From contig CAYXCZ010000011.1 in NCBI GenBank assembly GCA_964463695.1, positions 45,791 to 109,790 on the forward strand: a DNA stretch of 64,000 nucleotides, read 5' to 3'. The notes beneath the pieces were generated by a model. That model searched no databases. It worked only from the letters and a program-made list of their open reading frames with translations, and was not told the DNA's origin. Numbering within the stretch: the stretch's first letter is position 1; each line of letters starts with the position of its first letter. Of the stretch, positions 1-8,934 are shown in pieces. Source of the DNA: JALNZU01 sp964463695 (GTDB lineage Bacteria; Bacteroidota; Bacteroidia; Bacteroidales; F082). The position numbers and the translations under genes were made by a program.

Positions 1-336
1 GAAATGTTACGATCAACATACCCCGATGACCATATAATACTAATAAGACCAGACACAGTGCCTGATGATATTGGGATGATTTTTGCCTGCGATGGATTGC
101 TTACAGCGCGCGGTGGTGCCACTTCTCATGCCGCTGTAACAGCTGTCAGGCTTGGAAAAATATGTGTTGTAAACTGTTCAAGCATGTTAGTCGATGAGCA
201 GAATAAATCCAGCGATCTTGATGGCCGAAGGATATATACCGGCGATAAAATTTCCATTGACGGAACATTGGGTAATATTTATTTGGGTCATTATCCTGTT
301 GAGCTAACATCCCGTGAGGAAGGGTATTATTATTAG
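1..336 (+). CDS. PEP-utilising enzyme, C-terminal swivelling phosphohistidine domain (5' partial)
   Basis: The frame is open from base 1, so the gene begins upstream of the window and only its last 111 codons are present. The fragment has the phosphohistidine swivel signature TARGGATSHAAVTA (about residues 36-49 of the fragment), in which the His carries phosphate between nucleotide and PEP/pyruvate sites. In pyruvate phosphate dikinase and PTS enzyme I a TIM-barrel follows this domain. Here the protein stops about 65 residues later, so the swivel is C-terminal, as in PEP-synthase-like or rifampin-phosphotransferase-like architectures. Substrate cannot be told from this piece. An ATP-grasp domain is expected upstream. 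Confidence 0.75.
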   Translation, partial: EMLRSTYPDDHIILIRPDTVPDDIGMIFACDGLLTARGGATSHAAVTAVRLGKICVVNCSSMLVDEQNKSSDLDGRRIYTGDKISIDGTLGNIYLGHYPVELTSREEGYYY

Positions 337-537
337 TCATACTAAATGAACATACTTGGAATCTATAAATATAAGTTTCGAATTCTAACGAACTGATTTA
401 AGTATGTTTAAAAGAATAGTCAAGTCGACTGACTTCTATGAAAGTATGTCTGTTTTACAGTTATCTGTTTTAAAATCAAATAGATAGCTTGTGAATCTTT
501 TTTGTATATTCAATTCTGAAAATTGCACTTTATGTTG

Positions 538-545
538 TAATTTTG
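538..545 (+). promoter_or_regulatory. -7 promoter box of lepA
   Basis: TAATTTTG fits the Bacteroidota sigma-ABfr -7 consensus TAnnTTTG. A one-mismatch -33 box (CTG, 516-518) lies exactly 19 bases upstream. The lepA ATG is only 6 bases past the box, so the transcript would be leaderless or nearly so. A TTG start overlapping this box (543) is therefore unlikely. Confidence 0.5.
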
Positions 546-551
546 CAGTCA

Positions 552-2339
552 ATGAAAAATATCCGAAATTTCTGTATAATTGCCCATATCGATCACGGTA
601 AAAGCACTTTGGCTGACCGTTTATTGCAGCAAACACATACCTTAAGCGAACGCGATCAGAAGGATCAGGTGCTCGATAGCATGGATCTTGAACGCGAAAG
701 AGGAATTACTATAAAAAGTCACGCCATTCAAATGGAATATCCTTTTGAAGGTGAGAACTATATCCTTAATTTGATTGACACTCCCGGACATGTGGACTTT
801 TCATATGAAGTTTCGCGATCGATTGCAGCCTGTGAAGGTGCTTTGTTAGTTGTTGACGCAACTCAGGGAATTCAGGCACAGACAATATCGAATCTTTATC
901 TGGCCCTGAATCATGACCTTGAAATAATTCCTGTCCTCAACAAAATTGACATGGACAGCGCTATGCCTGATGAAGTTGAAGATCAGATTATTGATTTAAT
1001 TGGTTGTGAGCGTCATGATGTGTTAAGGGTAAGTGCTAAAACAGGATTTGGAATAGATGAAGTTTTGGCCGCCATCATTCATCGTGTCCCTGCACCAAAA
1101 GGTGATCCTCAGGCACCACTTCAGGCGTTGATTTTTGATTCAGTCTTTAACTCCTTCAGAGGAATTATCGCGTATTTCAGAATCATGAACGGTACTATGT
1201 CGTCTAACGACCACGTGAAGTTTATGGCTACCGGAAAAGAATATCACGCTGATGAAATCGGTGTATTGAAATTGAAGCAGTTCCCACGGCAGAAGATGTC
1301 GGTGGGTGATGTTGGTTATATTATTTCTGGTATTAAATTGAGCAAAGAGGTAAAAGTTGGTGACACCATTACTCACGTTGGCAGAGCCAGTCAGGTTGCC
1401 ATTGATGGGTTTGAAAATGTTAAACCAATGGTATTTGCTGGTATTTACCCTATTGATGCCGATGATTATGAAGAACTGAGAGCGTCAATTGAAAAACTTC
1501 AGTTGAACGATGCCTCGCTCGTATTTGAGCCGGAGTCATCAGTTGCTTTAGGTTTTGGATTTCGCTGCGGGTTCCTTGGATTGCTTCATATGGAAATCAT
1601 TCAGGAGCGTCTCGACAGGGAGTTCGATATGGATGTTATCACAACTGTACCCAATGTCCAGTTCAAGGCATATACCACTTCCGGTGAAATGTTGGAAGTG
1701 CATAATCCAAGTGGGTTACCTGATGTAACAAAGCTGGATTACATTGAAGAGCCATATATTATTGCTCAAATCATTTCTAAATCGGAATACCTTGGTAATA
1801 TTATGACGCTTTGTATTGAGAAACGCGGTGTAATGAAAAATCAGGTTTATCTTACCTCGGATCGTGTTGAGGTAACTTTTGAGATGCCATTGAGTGAAAT
1901 TGTATTTGATTTCTACGACAAATTAAAATCTATTTCGCGTGGATATGCATCTTTCGACTATCATATCGAAGGATATCAGCGGGCAAATCTGGTAAAACTT
2001 GATATCCTTCTTAACAGCGAGCCTGTTGATGCTTTATCTACGTTGATACACCGGGATAATGCATACAATTTTGGCCGAAGGATGTGCGAAAAACTAAAGG
2101 AACTCATTCCGCGTCAGCAGTTTGATATTGCAATTCAAGCATCAATCGGGGCTAAGATTATTGCCAGAGAGACGGTGAAAGCCTTAAGAAAAGACGTTAC
2201 AGCCAAATGTTACGGTGGTGACATTTCACGTAAAAGGAAACTGTTGGAAAAGCAGAAAAAAGGTAAGAAACGTATGCGCCAGGTTGGTAACGTAGAGGTA
2301 CCTCAATCGGCATTTCTTGCCATTCTCAAATTGGATTAA
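552..2339 (+). CDS. lepA: Elongation factor 4 (ribosomal back-translocase LepA)
   Basis: 595-residue translational GTPase, the usual LepA length. The P-loop AHIDHGKST is at about residues 11-19, then DTPGH, then NKID near residue 130. These are followed by EF-G-like domains II, III and V and the LepA-specific C-terminal domain with its basic tail (SRKRKLLEKQKKGKKRM). In the family it binds stalled or mistranslocated ribosomes and remodels them using GTP. The start is set at the ATG giving MKNIRNFCIIAHIDHG, which matches family N-termini. It stands alone, and its stop abuts the convergent GtrA-like gene with no spacer. Confidence 0.97.
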   Translation: MKNIRNFCIIAHIDHGKSTLADRLLQQTHTLSERDQKDQVLDSMDLERERGITIKSHAIQMEYPFEGENYILNLIDTPGHVDFSYEVSRSIAACEGALLVVDATQGIQAQTISNLYLALNHDLEIIPVLNKIDMDSAMPDEVEDQIIDLIGCERHDVLRVSAKTGFGIDEVLAAIIHRVPAPKGDPQAPLQALIFDSVFNSFRGIIAYFRIMNGTMSSNDHVKFMATGKEYHADEIGVLKLKQFPRQKMSVGDVGYIISGIKLSKEVKVGDTITHVGRASQVAIDGFENVKPMVFAGIYPIDADDYEELRASIEKLQLNDASLVFEPESSVALGFGFRCGFLGLLHMEIIQERLDREFDMDVITTVPNVQFKAYTTSGEMLEVHNPSGLPDVTKLDYIEEPYIIAQIISKSEYLGNIMTLCIEKRGVMKNQVYLTSDRVEVTFEMPLSEIVFDFYDKLKSISRGYASFDYHIEGYQRANLVKLDILLNSEPVDALSTLIHRDNAYNFGRRMCEKLKELIPRQQFDIAIQASIGAKIIARETVKALRKDVTAKCYGGDISRKRKLLEKQKKGKKRMRQVGNVEVPQSAFLAILKLD

Positions 2340-2753
2340 CTATACCCCGTTGAATGTAAACGCGAGATTGGCAGCAAAATTCCATAATGTAACAATGCCA
2401 ATTGCTATAATTTTACTCACGTAAAAATTCAGCTTTAACCTGCTCACCAATAACCATAAGATCGTTGTATTAATGGCCAATCCGATTATCGAAATCAGGA
2501 TAAACTCGCCATATTCAAAAGCCACATTTGGGTTTGTGCTTTGAAAAGTCCAGATACGATTCAAAACATAATTTGTAGAGGCGGCAGTCATAAAGCCTGC
2601 AGCATTGCTTACATATTGCTGCACTTTGAATCTTTCTTTGAGAAGCCAGGTGACGCTGAAATCAACAAAGACACCAGAGAATCCAACTAATCCAAACTTG
2701 ATAAACTTGGAGAGAAGAATGGTGAATGCTTGTTGAAGATAAAGTAGATTCAA
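2340..2753 (-). CDS. GtrA-like / DPMS-type small membrane protein
   Basis: 137 residues with four predicted membrane helices. The pattern KFGLVGFSGVFVD, then the central NYVLNRIWTF and the terminal helix, is typical of the GtrA family (PF04138). Relatives are thought to flip or help move polyprenyl-linked sugars for O-antigen or teichoic acid glycosylation. No glycosyltransferase lies next to it here, so the substrate is unknown. It is convergent with lepA (0 bp) and 11 bp downstream of the M28 peptidase gene, with which it may be cotranscribed. Confidence 0.85.
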   Translation of the reverse strand: MNLLYLQQAFTILLSKFIKFGLVGFSGVFVDFSVTWLLKERFKVQQYVSNAAGFMTAASTNYVLNRIWTFQSTNPNVAFEYGEFILISIIGLAINTTILWLLVSRLKLNFYVSKIIAIGIVTLWNFAANLAFTFNGV

Positions 2754-2764
2754 AATGTAATTGT

Positions 2765-4537
2765 TTATAGATCAACAATTAATACCAAGTTTTCATCATT
2801 TCTTAGCACATCAACATTTACACGTTGTCCGGGCTTAAGTTGTTTAAGGCGGTTCATATAATCATAAATGGTTCCAACGGACATACCATTGATACCTGTT
2901 ATTTTATCGCCTTTTTTCATGCCGGCACGTTCAGCAGGTCCTCCTTTAGTTACTCCGCCAACACCTAATCCATCAGTACTTGTGCTGGTAAAATCAGGCA
3001 TAATACCTAACGTGACTTTAAATCCACGTCTGCCTGTAGTCCGTTCTTTCGGCCCGGCTTCAGTGAACGTTAGTTTTTCAGGATTATTTGAGAATTCATT
3101 TGTAACTATTTCAACAAAATCAATCACTTCCATCATACCATCATAGTTAATTTTGTCAGGAGTATCAGCCGGTGTGTGGTAGTCGGCGTGCGCTCCTGTC
3201 GAGAAAAATAAAACAGGTACATTTTCGGCATAAAAAGAAGCATGATCCGATGCTCCAAATCCTTCGGGTGAAAATGAAAGCTGAAGTTTCGTTTTTCCAG
3301 ATAACTCCTTAAGAATGCTTTCTGTTTCAGCTGATGTACCTGTGCCTCCAATTACTACTGATTTTGTTTCGTTGAGTCGCCCAACCATGTCCAGATTAAT
3401 CATTGCATTGATTGACTTTGGTTCAAACGGCATATTTTTAACAAAATACCTTGATCCCAACAGTCCCATTTCTTCTGCTCCGAAAAGAATAAATGCAATG
3501 GAGCGCCGATGTTTAATGCCGCTTTTTGCGAGTCTTGCAGCCAACTCCATAACAGAGGTAACACCGGAAGTATTATCATCAGCACCAACATGTGGAGCGA
3601 GTGTGTCAGGTGTACGTGATCCTGAGCCTTCGCCTCCCATACCTAGATGATCGTAATGTGCACCAACTAAGATATATTCATCTTTGAGGATAGGATCGTT
3701 GCCCGGCAGAATACCAATCACATTGAAGGTGGTAACCTCATTACGGATTAGTTCGGTCTGAGTTTTTAAACTCATGTTAAGCTTGAGATCAGCAGGACTT
3801 ACTTTTCGCATTAAAAAAATTTCAAGGCTGTCAACAGGCTGATTGGCAGGAAGAATATTGGCATCAAGCCAACTGCGTTTAACATCTAAGACCGGAATGC
3901 CGGCACTAACAACTGCTCTTTCAAATAAAAGTGGGACAAGATCATCTGTTTTGGTATTCTGAGTTCCGCCGGTAAAAAGAACGCCTTTTGCTCCTCTGTC
4001 CTTTGCAAACATAACTTTGGTTCTCGCATCCGAAAATGGTATAAGAACGCTGTTATTATTTTGTGGCTCAGGGTCACCTTTTAATAGAAGAACCCATTTA
4101 TCTTTTACATCCAGATTTTTATAATCATTCCATTTTATTGAATCTGATTCAAATACAATTCCAAATCCTGCAAAAACCAAATCGCCTTCCAGAATTACAT
4201 TACTGCTAAACGAATACAGACTGTAGTCTTTGTCATAAACAGCACTTTTTTCATTTACCGACAACGAATTATTTTCAGATGCTTCAACAGAAGTCGTTAC
4301 TTTAAATTCTTGTAAACCATTATTATATGGAAGTTGTAGCCCAAGTTCACCTAAATATTTTTGAATAAAACTAACCGAAGTGCTATCTGACTTTGTTCCG
4401 GGATATCGTCCTTGAAGCTCAGGTGAGGCCAAAAAGTACAGGTTATCTTTTACCTTTTGAATGCTGTTTTGCGCATTTAAGGCAGGTGATAGAATAAGAA
4501 AAAGGAAAAGTGAGAAAATAACAAATCGGTTACGCAT
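2765..4537 (-). CDS. Secreted M28-family zinc aminopeptidase with PA and PDZ domains
   Basis: 590 residues. A signal peptide covers about 1-22 (ends LNAQ). A PA-type insert lies at about 110-245. The M28 catalytic domain shows the expected zinc and catalytic residues: HYDHLG (His294), GADDNTSG (Asp320), AEEMG (Glu355/356), DMVGR (Asp383) and HTPAD (His454). A PDZ domain occupies about 505-590 and probably positions protein or peptide substrates. The protein should act in the periplasm or at the cell surface and trim peptides from the N-terminus. The PA-M28-PDZ layout is common in Bacteroidota. Exact specificity is unknown. Confidence 0.93.
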   Translation of the reverse strand: MRNRFVIFSLFLFLILSPALNAQNSIQKVKDNLYFLASPELQGRYPGTKSDSTSVSFIQKYLGELGLQLPYNNGLQEFKVTTSVEASENNSLSVNEKSAVYDKDYSLYSFSSNVILEGDLVFAGFGIVFESDSIKWNDYKNLDVKDKWVLLLKGDPEPQNNNSVLIPFSDARTKVMFAKDRGAKGVLFTGGTQNTKTDDLVPLLFERAVVSAGIPVLDVKRSWLDANILPANQPVDSLEIFLMRKVSPADLKLNMSLKTQTELIRNEVTTFNVIGILPGNDPILKDEYILVGAHYDHLGMGGEGSGSRTPDTLAPHVGADDNTSGVTSVMELAARLAKSGIKHRRSIAFILFGAEEMGLLGSRYFVKNMPFEPKSINAMINLDMVGRLNETKSVVIGGTGTSAETESILKELSGKTKLQLSFSPEGFGASDHASFYAENVPVLFFSTGAHADYHTPADTPDKINYDGMMEVIDFVEIVTNEFSNNPEKLTFTEAGPKERTTGRRGFKVTLGIMPDFTSTSTDGLGVGGVTKGGPAERAGMKKGDKITGINGMSVGTIYDYMNRLKQLKPGQRVNVDVLRNDENLVLIVDL

Positions 4538-4550
4538 AACTTTTTTTTTG

Positions 4551-4558
4551 CAAAAGTA
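4551..4558 (-). promoter_or_regulatory. -7 promoter box of the M28 peptidase gene
   Basis: On the minus strand this reads TACTTTTG, a match to TAnnTTTG, 13 bases before the ATG. I see no clear TTG box 17-23 bases upstream, so only the -7 half is supported. Confidence 0.4.
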
Positions 4559-4733
4559 GGTAAATTCGCCGAAGCTGAATAGTTAAGTCCTCATTTTGCT
4601 TTTTCGAATTGTTGAGCGTTCAATGTTAAACATATCGTTCTCAATTTAGGAAAACAAATTAACGAAGGTTTTGGAATAAATCAATTGTTTGAAATTTTTT
4701 AAAGTGTTGATTTATAATGGATTGTAATAAGTG

Positions 4734-4934
4734 TAACTTTGGGGTTGTGTGCTTATTCCAAAACTGAAAAAATATTTCCAATTATTGGAGATTGTTAAGA
4801 ACAGGGTTTTTGTATAAAATATTGATTTATAATAAATTAGTATTTTGGCATATTGTTTGTTCAACATAAATACAAAAGAGACTTGTTTTGTTTGTTTTTC
4901 ATAATTGGGCCACCCTCCCGGGTGGCTTTTTTTT
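4734..4934 (+). ncRNA. Candidate small RNA with own promoter and terminator
   Basis: This 449-bp spacer (4538-4986) has no credible gene, yet on the + strand it carries a -7-like box TAACTTTG (4734-4741). A strong intrinsic terminator follows at 4909-4934, facing away from both flanking minus-strand genes. A transcript from about 4746 to 4934 would be about 190 nt. Inside, CCAATTAT near 4779 could pair with ATAATTGG just before the terminator. The length is similar to 6S RNA, but I cannot show the 6S central bubble. The nearest TTG is 24 bases from the -7 box, slightly too far. Confidence 0.35.
4909..4934 (+). terminator. Rho-independent terminator in an otherwise empty + strand spacer
   Basis: A 7-bp GC-rich stem, GCCACCC (4909-4915) with GGGTGGC (4920-4926), has a 4-base loop and eight T residues directly after it. 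There is no T tract on the minus side, so it acts only on + strand transcription, although both neighbouring genes are on the minus strand. Confidence 0.75.
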
Positions 4935-4986
4935 GGAAAAGGTTTTATGATCAATGGTTGTTCACTTTCAGGAATTTCTAATCCAA

Positions 4987-5487
4987 TCACTTGTTGCTTT
5001 TAACAGCATTTCTTATAAATAAGAATATCACAAATAAAGGCAAAAAAACGATGATTGGTAATATCCAGGCAAGCTGCGTTGAAACAGATGAATTTGCTGA
5101 AACAAATATTGCCCACGTAATAAGCAAAAAGATCACATTAATAACCACTTTTAACCATCTTATTGCCGTTTGGGCATTCTTATATTGCTTATCTGCATTT
5201 TCTTCGGTGATTTTTACAGGATAATTAAAAATTTCCGGATAATGGTTCAGCCAGGTCAATCCTATAGTTAAAACTAACGATACTAATGGAACAAAAAGAA
5301 TAGAGATTTTGCTGCCATAAGAGTCGGGCTGACCTTTGAAATTGAAATGCGTAGGCACAGTTTCAGGTAAAACCACATACCCATATACAGCCATCATAAA
5401 CGTTAGGAAAAGGAGAGCCCAGCCAAATCCTTCTACAACATAATCAGTTGGTTTTAAAGATAGCACAGTTTTTATTCTTTTTGACAT
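4987..5487 (-). CDS. DUF1648 domain membrane protein
   Basis: 166 residues with four membrane helices. The N-terminal part has PETVPTHFNFKGQPDSYGSK-type sequence, the hallmark of DUF1648 (PF07853), also found in SdpI-like immunity and sensor proteins. The full SdpI domain is absent, so this is a short DUF1648-only protein of unknown role in the inner membrane. It is a lone gene with 122 bp to the MORN-lipoprotein gene upstream. Confidence 0.8.
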   Translation of the reverse strand: MSKRIKTVLSLKPTDYVVEGFGWALLFLTFMMAVYGYVVLPETVPTHFNFKGQPDSYGSKISILFVPLVSLVLTIGLTWLNHYPEIFNYPVKITEENADKQYKNAQTAIRWLKVVINVIFLLITWAIFVSANSSVSTQLAWILPIIVFLPLFVIFLFIRNAVKSNK

Positions 5488-5609
5488 CTTTCCTATTTAT
5501 GACACAAATGTAAAGTTTGTAGATAAATTATCTGCGTCAAACTGAGAAAAAACTTCAATCTTTTAGTATTAACGGAATTCGAAGATTTCAGGTTTTAACA
5601 AACCAAGTA

Positions 5610-6302
5610 TTATTTAACTTTTGGTTCAAATGGTTCAGGAAGGGGAGAGCCTTTATCATAATGTATGATTTTCTCAAGATTTCCATCGACGGAGTAGAAC
5701 TCTTCATCGCCATGCTTAAGATTCTTTTCATAATGAATGACTCTTTGCAACTTGCCATTCGGGTACCATGCTTTTTGAATACCAGAGCCAAGAGTAAAAG
5801 TGGCTTTGCCAATAACGAAGCCTGATTGGTCGTAAAATAGCCAGTTTCCCTGCATAAGACCATTTTCGTATAACCCATCAATGGCTACTTTACCATTTTC
5901 GTAAAAACGTTGATAAACGCCGTTTAGCGTGTCGCTAAGATATGTTTCGATCAGAAGTAAATCGCCATTGATACCATAATGTGATGATATACTGTCAGTA
6001 AGGTTGTTTTTGTAAAAGGTAACTTCTTGTTTTATTCCATTTTCGTAATACCTGATTTGAGGGCCATGGAGTTCTCCATTTTGGTATGTAGCTTCCATTT
6101 GTTTGACTCCGGAGGCATAAAACCAAACTGAAGTCCCATCTAAAATCTTGTCGTTATTATAGCGTAAAATGGATGTTAGTACACCTTTTTCATCGTATGT
6201 TTTTTGCTCGTTAGAGTTACATCCTGATACAATAAAAGAAAGTGATACTATTAATATCAGTATTTTGAATGCTGATGATCTTCGGAAACTACGAATTTTC
6301 AT
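5610..6302 (-). CDS. MORN-repeat (YwqK-type) lipoprotein
   Basis: 230 residues. The N-terminus has a basic and hydrophobic signal and a lipobox ending SGC at about residue 28, so the protein is probably lipidated and exported. The rest is a series of MORN_2-like repeats of about 22-24 residues with the theme YxNGxxxxxxxYxNGxxxG, which fold into a beta sheet. Databases often label this family 'YwqK antitoxin', but no toxin is present here. The start overlaps the stop of the LysM gene by 4 bases (ATGA), so the two are translationally coupled and the protein probably works with that cell-wall-binding protein. Confidence 0.85.
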   Translation of the reverse strand: MKIRSFRRSSAFKILILIVSLSFIVSGCNSNEQKTYDEKGVLTSILRYNNDKILDGTSVWFYASGVKQMEATYQNGELHGPQIRYYENGIKQEVTFYKNNLTDSISSHYGINGDLLLIETYLSDTLNGVYQRFYENGKVAIDGLYENGLMQGNWLFYDQSGFVIGKATFTLGSGIQKAWYPNGKLQRVIHYEKNLKHGDEEFYSVDGNLEKIIHYDKGSPLPEPFEPKVK

Positions 6303-8923
6303 GGATAAAAGAAAGCGTTTCGTATGGGGATGGTTGAAAAGTTTTCAAACTTATAAATATCCCAATAAATGTTTTCCAAACCACTTTTGGGATTGAGGCG
6401 TTTAAAATGGTAATGTGTTTGCAAGAGTTTCATTGGATATTTTTCGAGGCAATCAATGGAGCTGTTTCCATATTGCTTCAGAAATTTGAGAAAATACCAG
6501 GCAATATCAAATCCTTCGAAAGCATATTGGTCGGGATCTGTGTTATAAGTTGTGCGGTAATGCTGAATAAATGCAGTGGTATTCATCGCATCATAGCCAA
6601 TATAACCATCATTAAGAAAGTGTGCATCTAAACGCAAAAGGCTCTCGTTAAATAAGTTATCAAAGTCAGCCCAAGAGGGTAGGCAAATAAGTTTGACAGG
6701 AAGATTTTCTGTAAGTTGATTTAGTTTATTTAGAAACTCCATTGCAAAAACCCGATCTTCTCCATAGGCAATCACAATATTGTCGCGGGCAATAGAAGCA
6801 TTTCTTTTGAAACTACGAAGGCTATCCTGTTGGTAGGAAAGCAGAGTAATTTCATTGTTGAAGGAAGTTTCATCAGATTCATTCATTTGCAAGAGGCTAA
6901 TATCGATCCATTTTCCTTCGACATTGGAACTGAGAGAGAGATCACTATTCATACGAAGGCGACGTGATAAATCCGCATTTGAGATTTTCACTTCAGCGGG
7001 AAGTTTTTGCTGCAACACTTCTTTAAGTGCCTGAACCTCTTTCGAATTTTTATAAGCATGAGAACTATAAATGAATACCTTGGCATCCGCATACCTGTTT
7101 TCGATGAGGGCAGCTACTTGTTCGAATTGCTCAGCAGGGTCGGGTTTGACTTTTATTACGAAAGGATTTTGTTCTATAATTTCGCGTCTTTGCGACATTG
7201 GATTGACGATCATAATGCCATGATTCAAAGCAAAATCGGCCATTTTATTAAAGGGTTGGCTGAAAAAAGGACCCACGATGAGATCAGCCTTCATGAGCCA
7301 TGGATCGTCGATAATAGCATCCAGCTTTGTTACAGACTGATCAATATCATATACCTTTATTTCTGCCCGAAGACCAACACTCTTTGCCAATGAATCGGCT
7401 GCTAACATAAATCCTTTATAGAAAGGAAGAAAGCGTAAAGGGAGTAGCCTGTTCTCATCATTTCCGGTTTGAGACTTTATTGAAGGCACTCTTTCCAGAT
7501 ACAAAGGCAGCATCAATGCCACCTTGAAAGTTTTGTTTGGGTCAGGAGTATCAGCAATACAGTTACTTGTAATAGATGGAGTTGTTTCGCCTTCATCCAA
7601 AAGGGCTGGCGCAGATTCTTTTTCTTTTTGTACAGGTTTCTGATCCGGCCATACTGGCTGGGTTCCGGTTGTTTTTTGTATAGGAATTCTAACTTTCTGA
7701 TTGGTAAATACTTCTTCTCCTAACGAAGGATTATAGGCCATCAAATCCTCTTTGGTGATGCCATAGTCTTTGGCAAGATTTTTGGCTTTTTGACGATTTT
7801 CAACTTTATGAATTAGAAAAGAATCAACTATTTTTTTTTTAGGAATCAAAATCTTTTGACCCACAGAAAGTGATTGAGTTAAGCCCGGATTCAAGCTTTT
7901 GAGTTCTTCCAGTCCCACTCCGTAAAGCCTCGATATTTTATATAGTGTTTCTCCTTTCGCCACTTTGTGGATTACAGTTGTGTCAACTTCAGAAGTGATC
8001 TTTGCTTCATCATTTGCATTCGACTGTTTTTTTTCGGGAAGTTTAAGAACCTGACCTACTTTAAGATTATCCTGAATGCCAGGATTTGCTGCCTTAAGTT
8101 CAGCCTGAGTCAACTGATAATAATTTGCAATGTTGAAAAGTGTCTCCTTTGGTTTAACTATATGGATGTTTTTTTGTGCTACTTCTTCTACTTCACCTGG
8201 ACTAACAGGCTGTTCGTCTGTGATTATTGTTTTTTTTGATGGTGCTTCAGCATTAATAGGAGAATCGAAGGGTGAAACGGTTTCAATTTTTGTGGTCGAA
8301 ACCAATTCTTTTCTTGCGGGGTTTACAGGGCTTTTTGGAGGTGGCTGAAGGTAAGGATCATAGCCGCTGCGCTTAAAACGTGTGTCAGATACCGGCGGTT
8401 GTTTATCTTTTTTAGTAATAGGCACCAAAACATAATCACCTTCATTGAATGGTTCGGAGATGCTGGGGTTGGCATTACGGATAAGTCGTTCGTTGATTAA
8501 ATAAACTTCGGAAAGGTATCTGAACGTCTCACTTTTTCCTGCGACATGATACACATAATCATACTCCTCATCAGCTTTTAAAGGATCAGGTTTTACCATT
8601 GCAGGTGGATTTTGCCCCGTATTGGTGCGCGCAACTGGAACCCTCAAAACCTGATGAACCCTTATTCCGCTCCGGGCTTCACTATTTTCAAGTAACAGCG
8701 CTTCAGATGGAATTCCATAAGCTTTAGCAATGCTGTAAAGTGTTTGCTGCGACTCAACACGATGGAGATAATATGATTTTCCGTTATATTGCTCAATAGT
8801 TTGGGAAATTGTTACGGGAGCTTGTGCAAAAGAAAGAACGCTCAAGAAATAAAAGACAAACAATGTTGCCATCCTTTTTGTAAAGAAAGCAAACTGTAGC
8901 ATGATGGATCCAGATTTGTTCAT
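6299..8923 (-). CDS. Multi-LysM protein with C-terminal periplasmic-binding-like domain
   Basis: About 874 residues. After a signal peptide (ends LSFAQ) come five LysM-like modules in the first half. Modules 3 and 4 are the most typical (HIVKPKETLFNIANYY, HKVAKGETLYKISRLYG), each ending in VGQ-x-LxIP; modules 2 and 5 are diverged. A type-1 periplasmic-binding-protein-like domain starts at TFKVALMLPLYLE. LysM modules bind peptidoglycan or chitin-like glycans, and PBP-like domains bind ligands or act as scaffolds. The start is uncertain: ATGs at 8944, 8923, 8902 and 8872 all precede the signal peptide. I used 8923, just past the guaA stop. It lies in a guaA-LysM-MORN operon. Confidence 0.85.
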   Translation of the reverse strand: MNKSGSIMLQFAFFTKRMATLFVFYFLSVLSFAQAPVTISQTIEQYNGKSYYLHRVESQQTLYSIAKAYGIPSEALLLENSEARSGIRVHQVLRVPVARTNTGQNPPAMVKPDPLKADEEYDYVYHVAGKSETFRYLSEVYLINERLIRNANPSISEPFNEGDYVLVPITKKDKQPPVSDTRFKRSGYDPYLQPPPKSPVNPARKELVSTTKIETVSPFDSPINAEAPSKKTIITDEQPVSPGEVEEVAQKNIHIVKPKETLFNIANYYQLTQAELKAANPGIQDNLKVGQVLKLPEKKQSNANDEAKITSEVDTTVIHKVAKGETLYKISRLYGVGLEELKSLNPGLTQSLSVGQKILIPKKKIVDSFLIHKVENRQKAKNLAKDYGITKEDLMAYNPSLGEEVFTNQKVRIPIQKTTGTQPVWPDQKPVQKEKESAPALLDEGETTPSITSNCIADTPDPNKTFKVALMLPLYLERVPSIKSQTGNDENRLLPLRFLPFYKGFMLAADSLAKSVGLRAEIKVYDIDQSVTKLDAIIDDPWLMKADLIVGPFFSQPFNKMADFALNHGIMIVNPMSQRREIIEQNPFVIKVKPDPAEQFEQVAALIENRYADAKVFIYSSHAYKNSKEVQALKEVLQQKLPAEVKISNADLSRRLRMNSDLSLSSNVEGKWIDISLLQMNESDETSFNNEITLLSYQQDSLRSFKRNASIARDNIVIAYGEDRVFAMEFLNKLNQLTENLPVKLICLPSWADFDNLFNESLLRLDAHFLNDGYIGYDAMNTTAFIQHYRTTYNTDPDQYAFEGFDIAWYFLKFLKQYGNSSIDCLEKYPMKLLQTHYHFKRLNPKSGLENIYWDIYKFENFSTIPIRNAFFYP

Positions 8924-8934
8924 AATCTCAATTA

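Noticed and set aside
4712..4990. 92-codon open frame on the minus strand
   Set aside because: It runs through a strong terminator hairpin and AT-rich spacer, has no family-like sequence, and overlaps nothing conserved.
5610..6302. Antitoxin function for the YwqK-type protein
   Set aside because: The label comes from a database family name; here it is a lipoprotein coupled to a cell-wall-binding protein and no toxin gene is adjacent.
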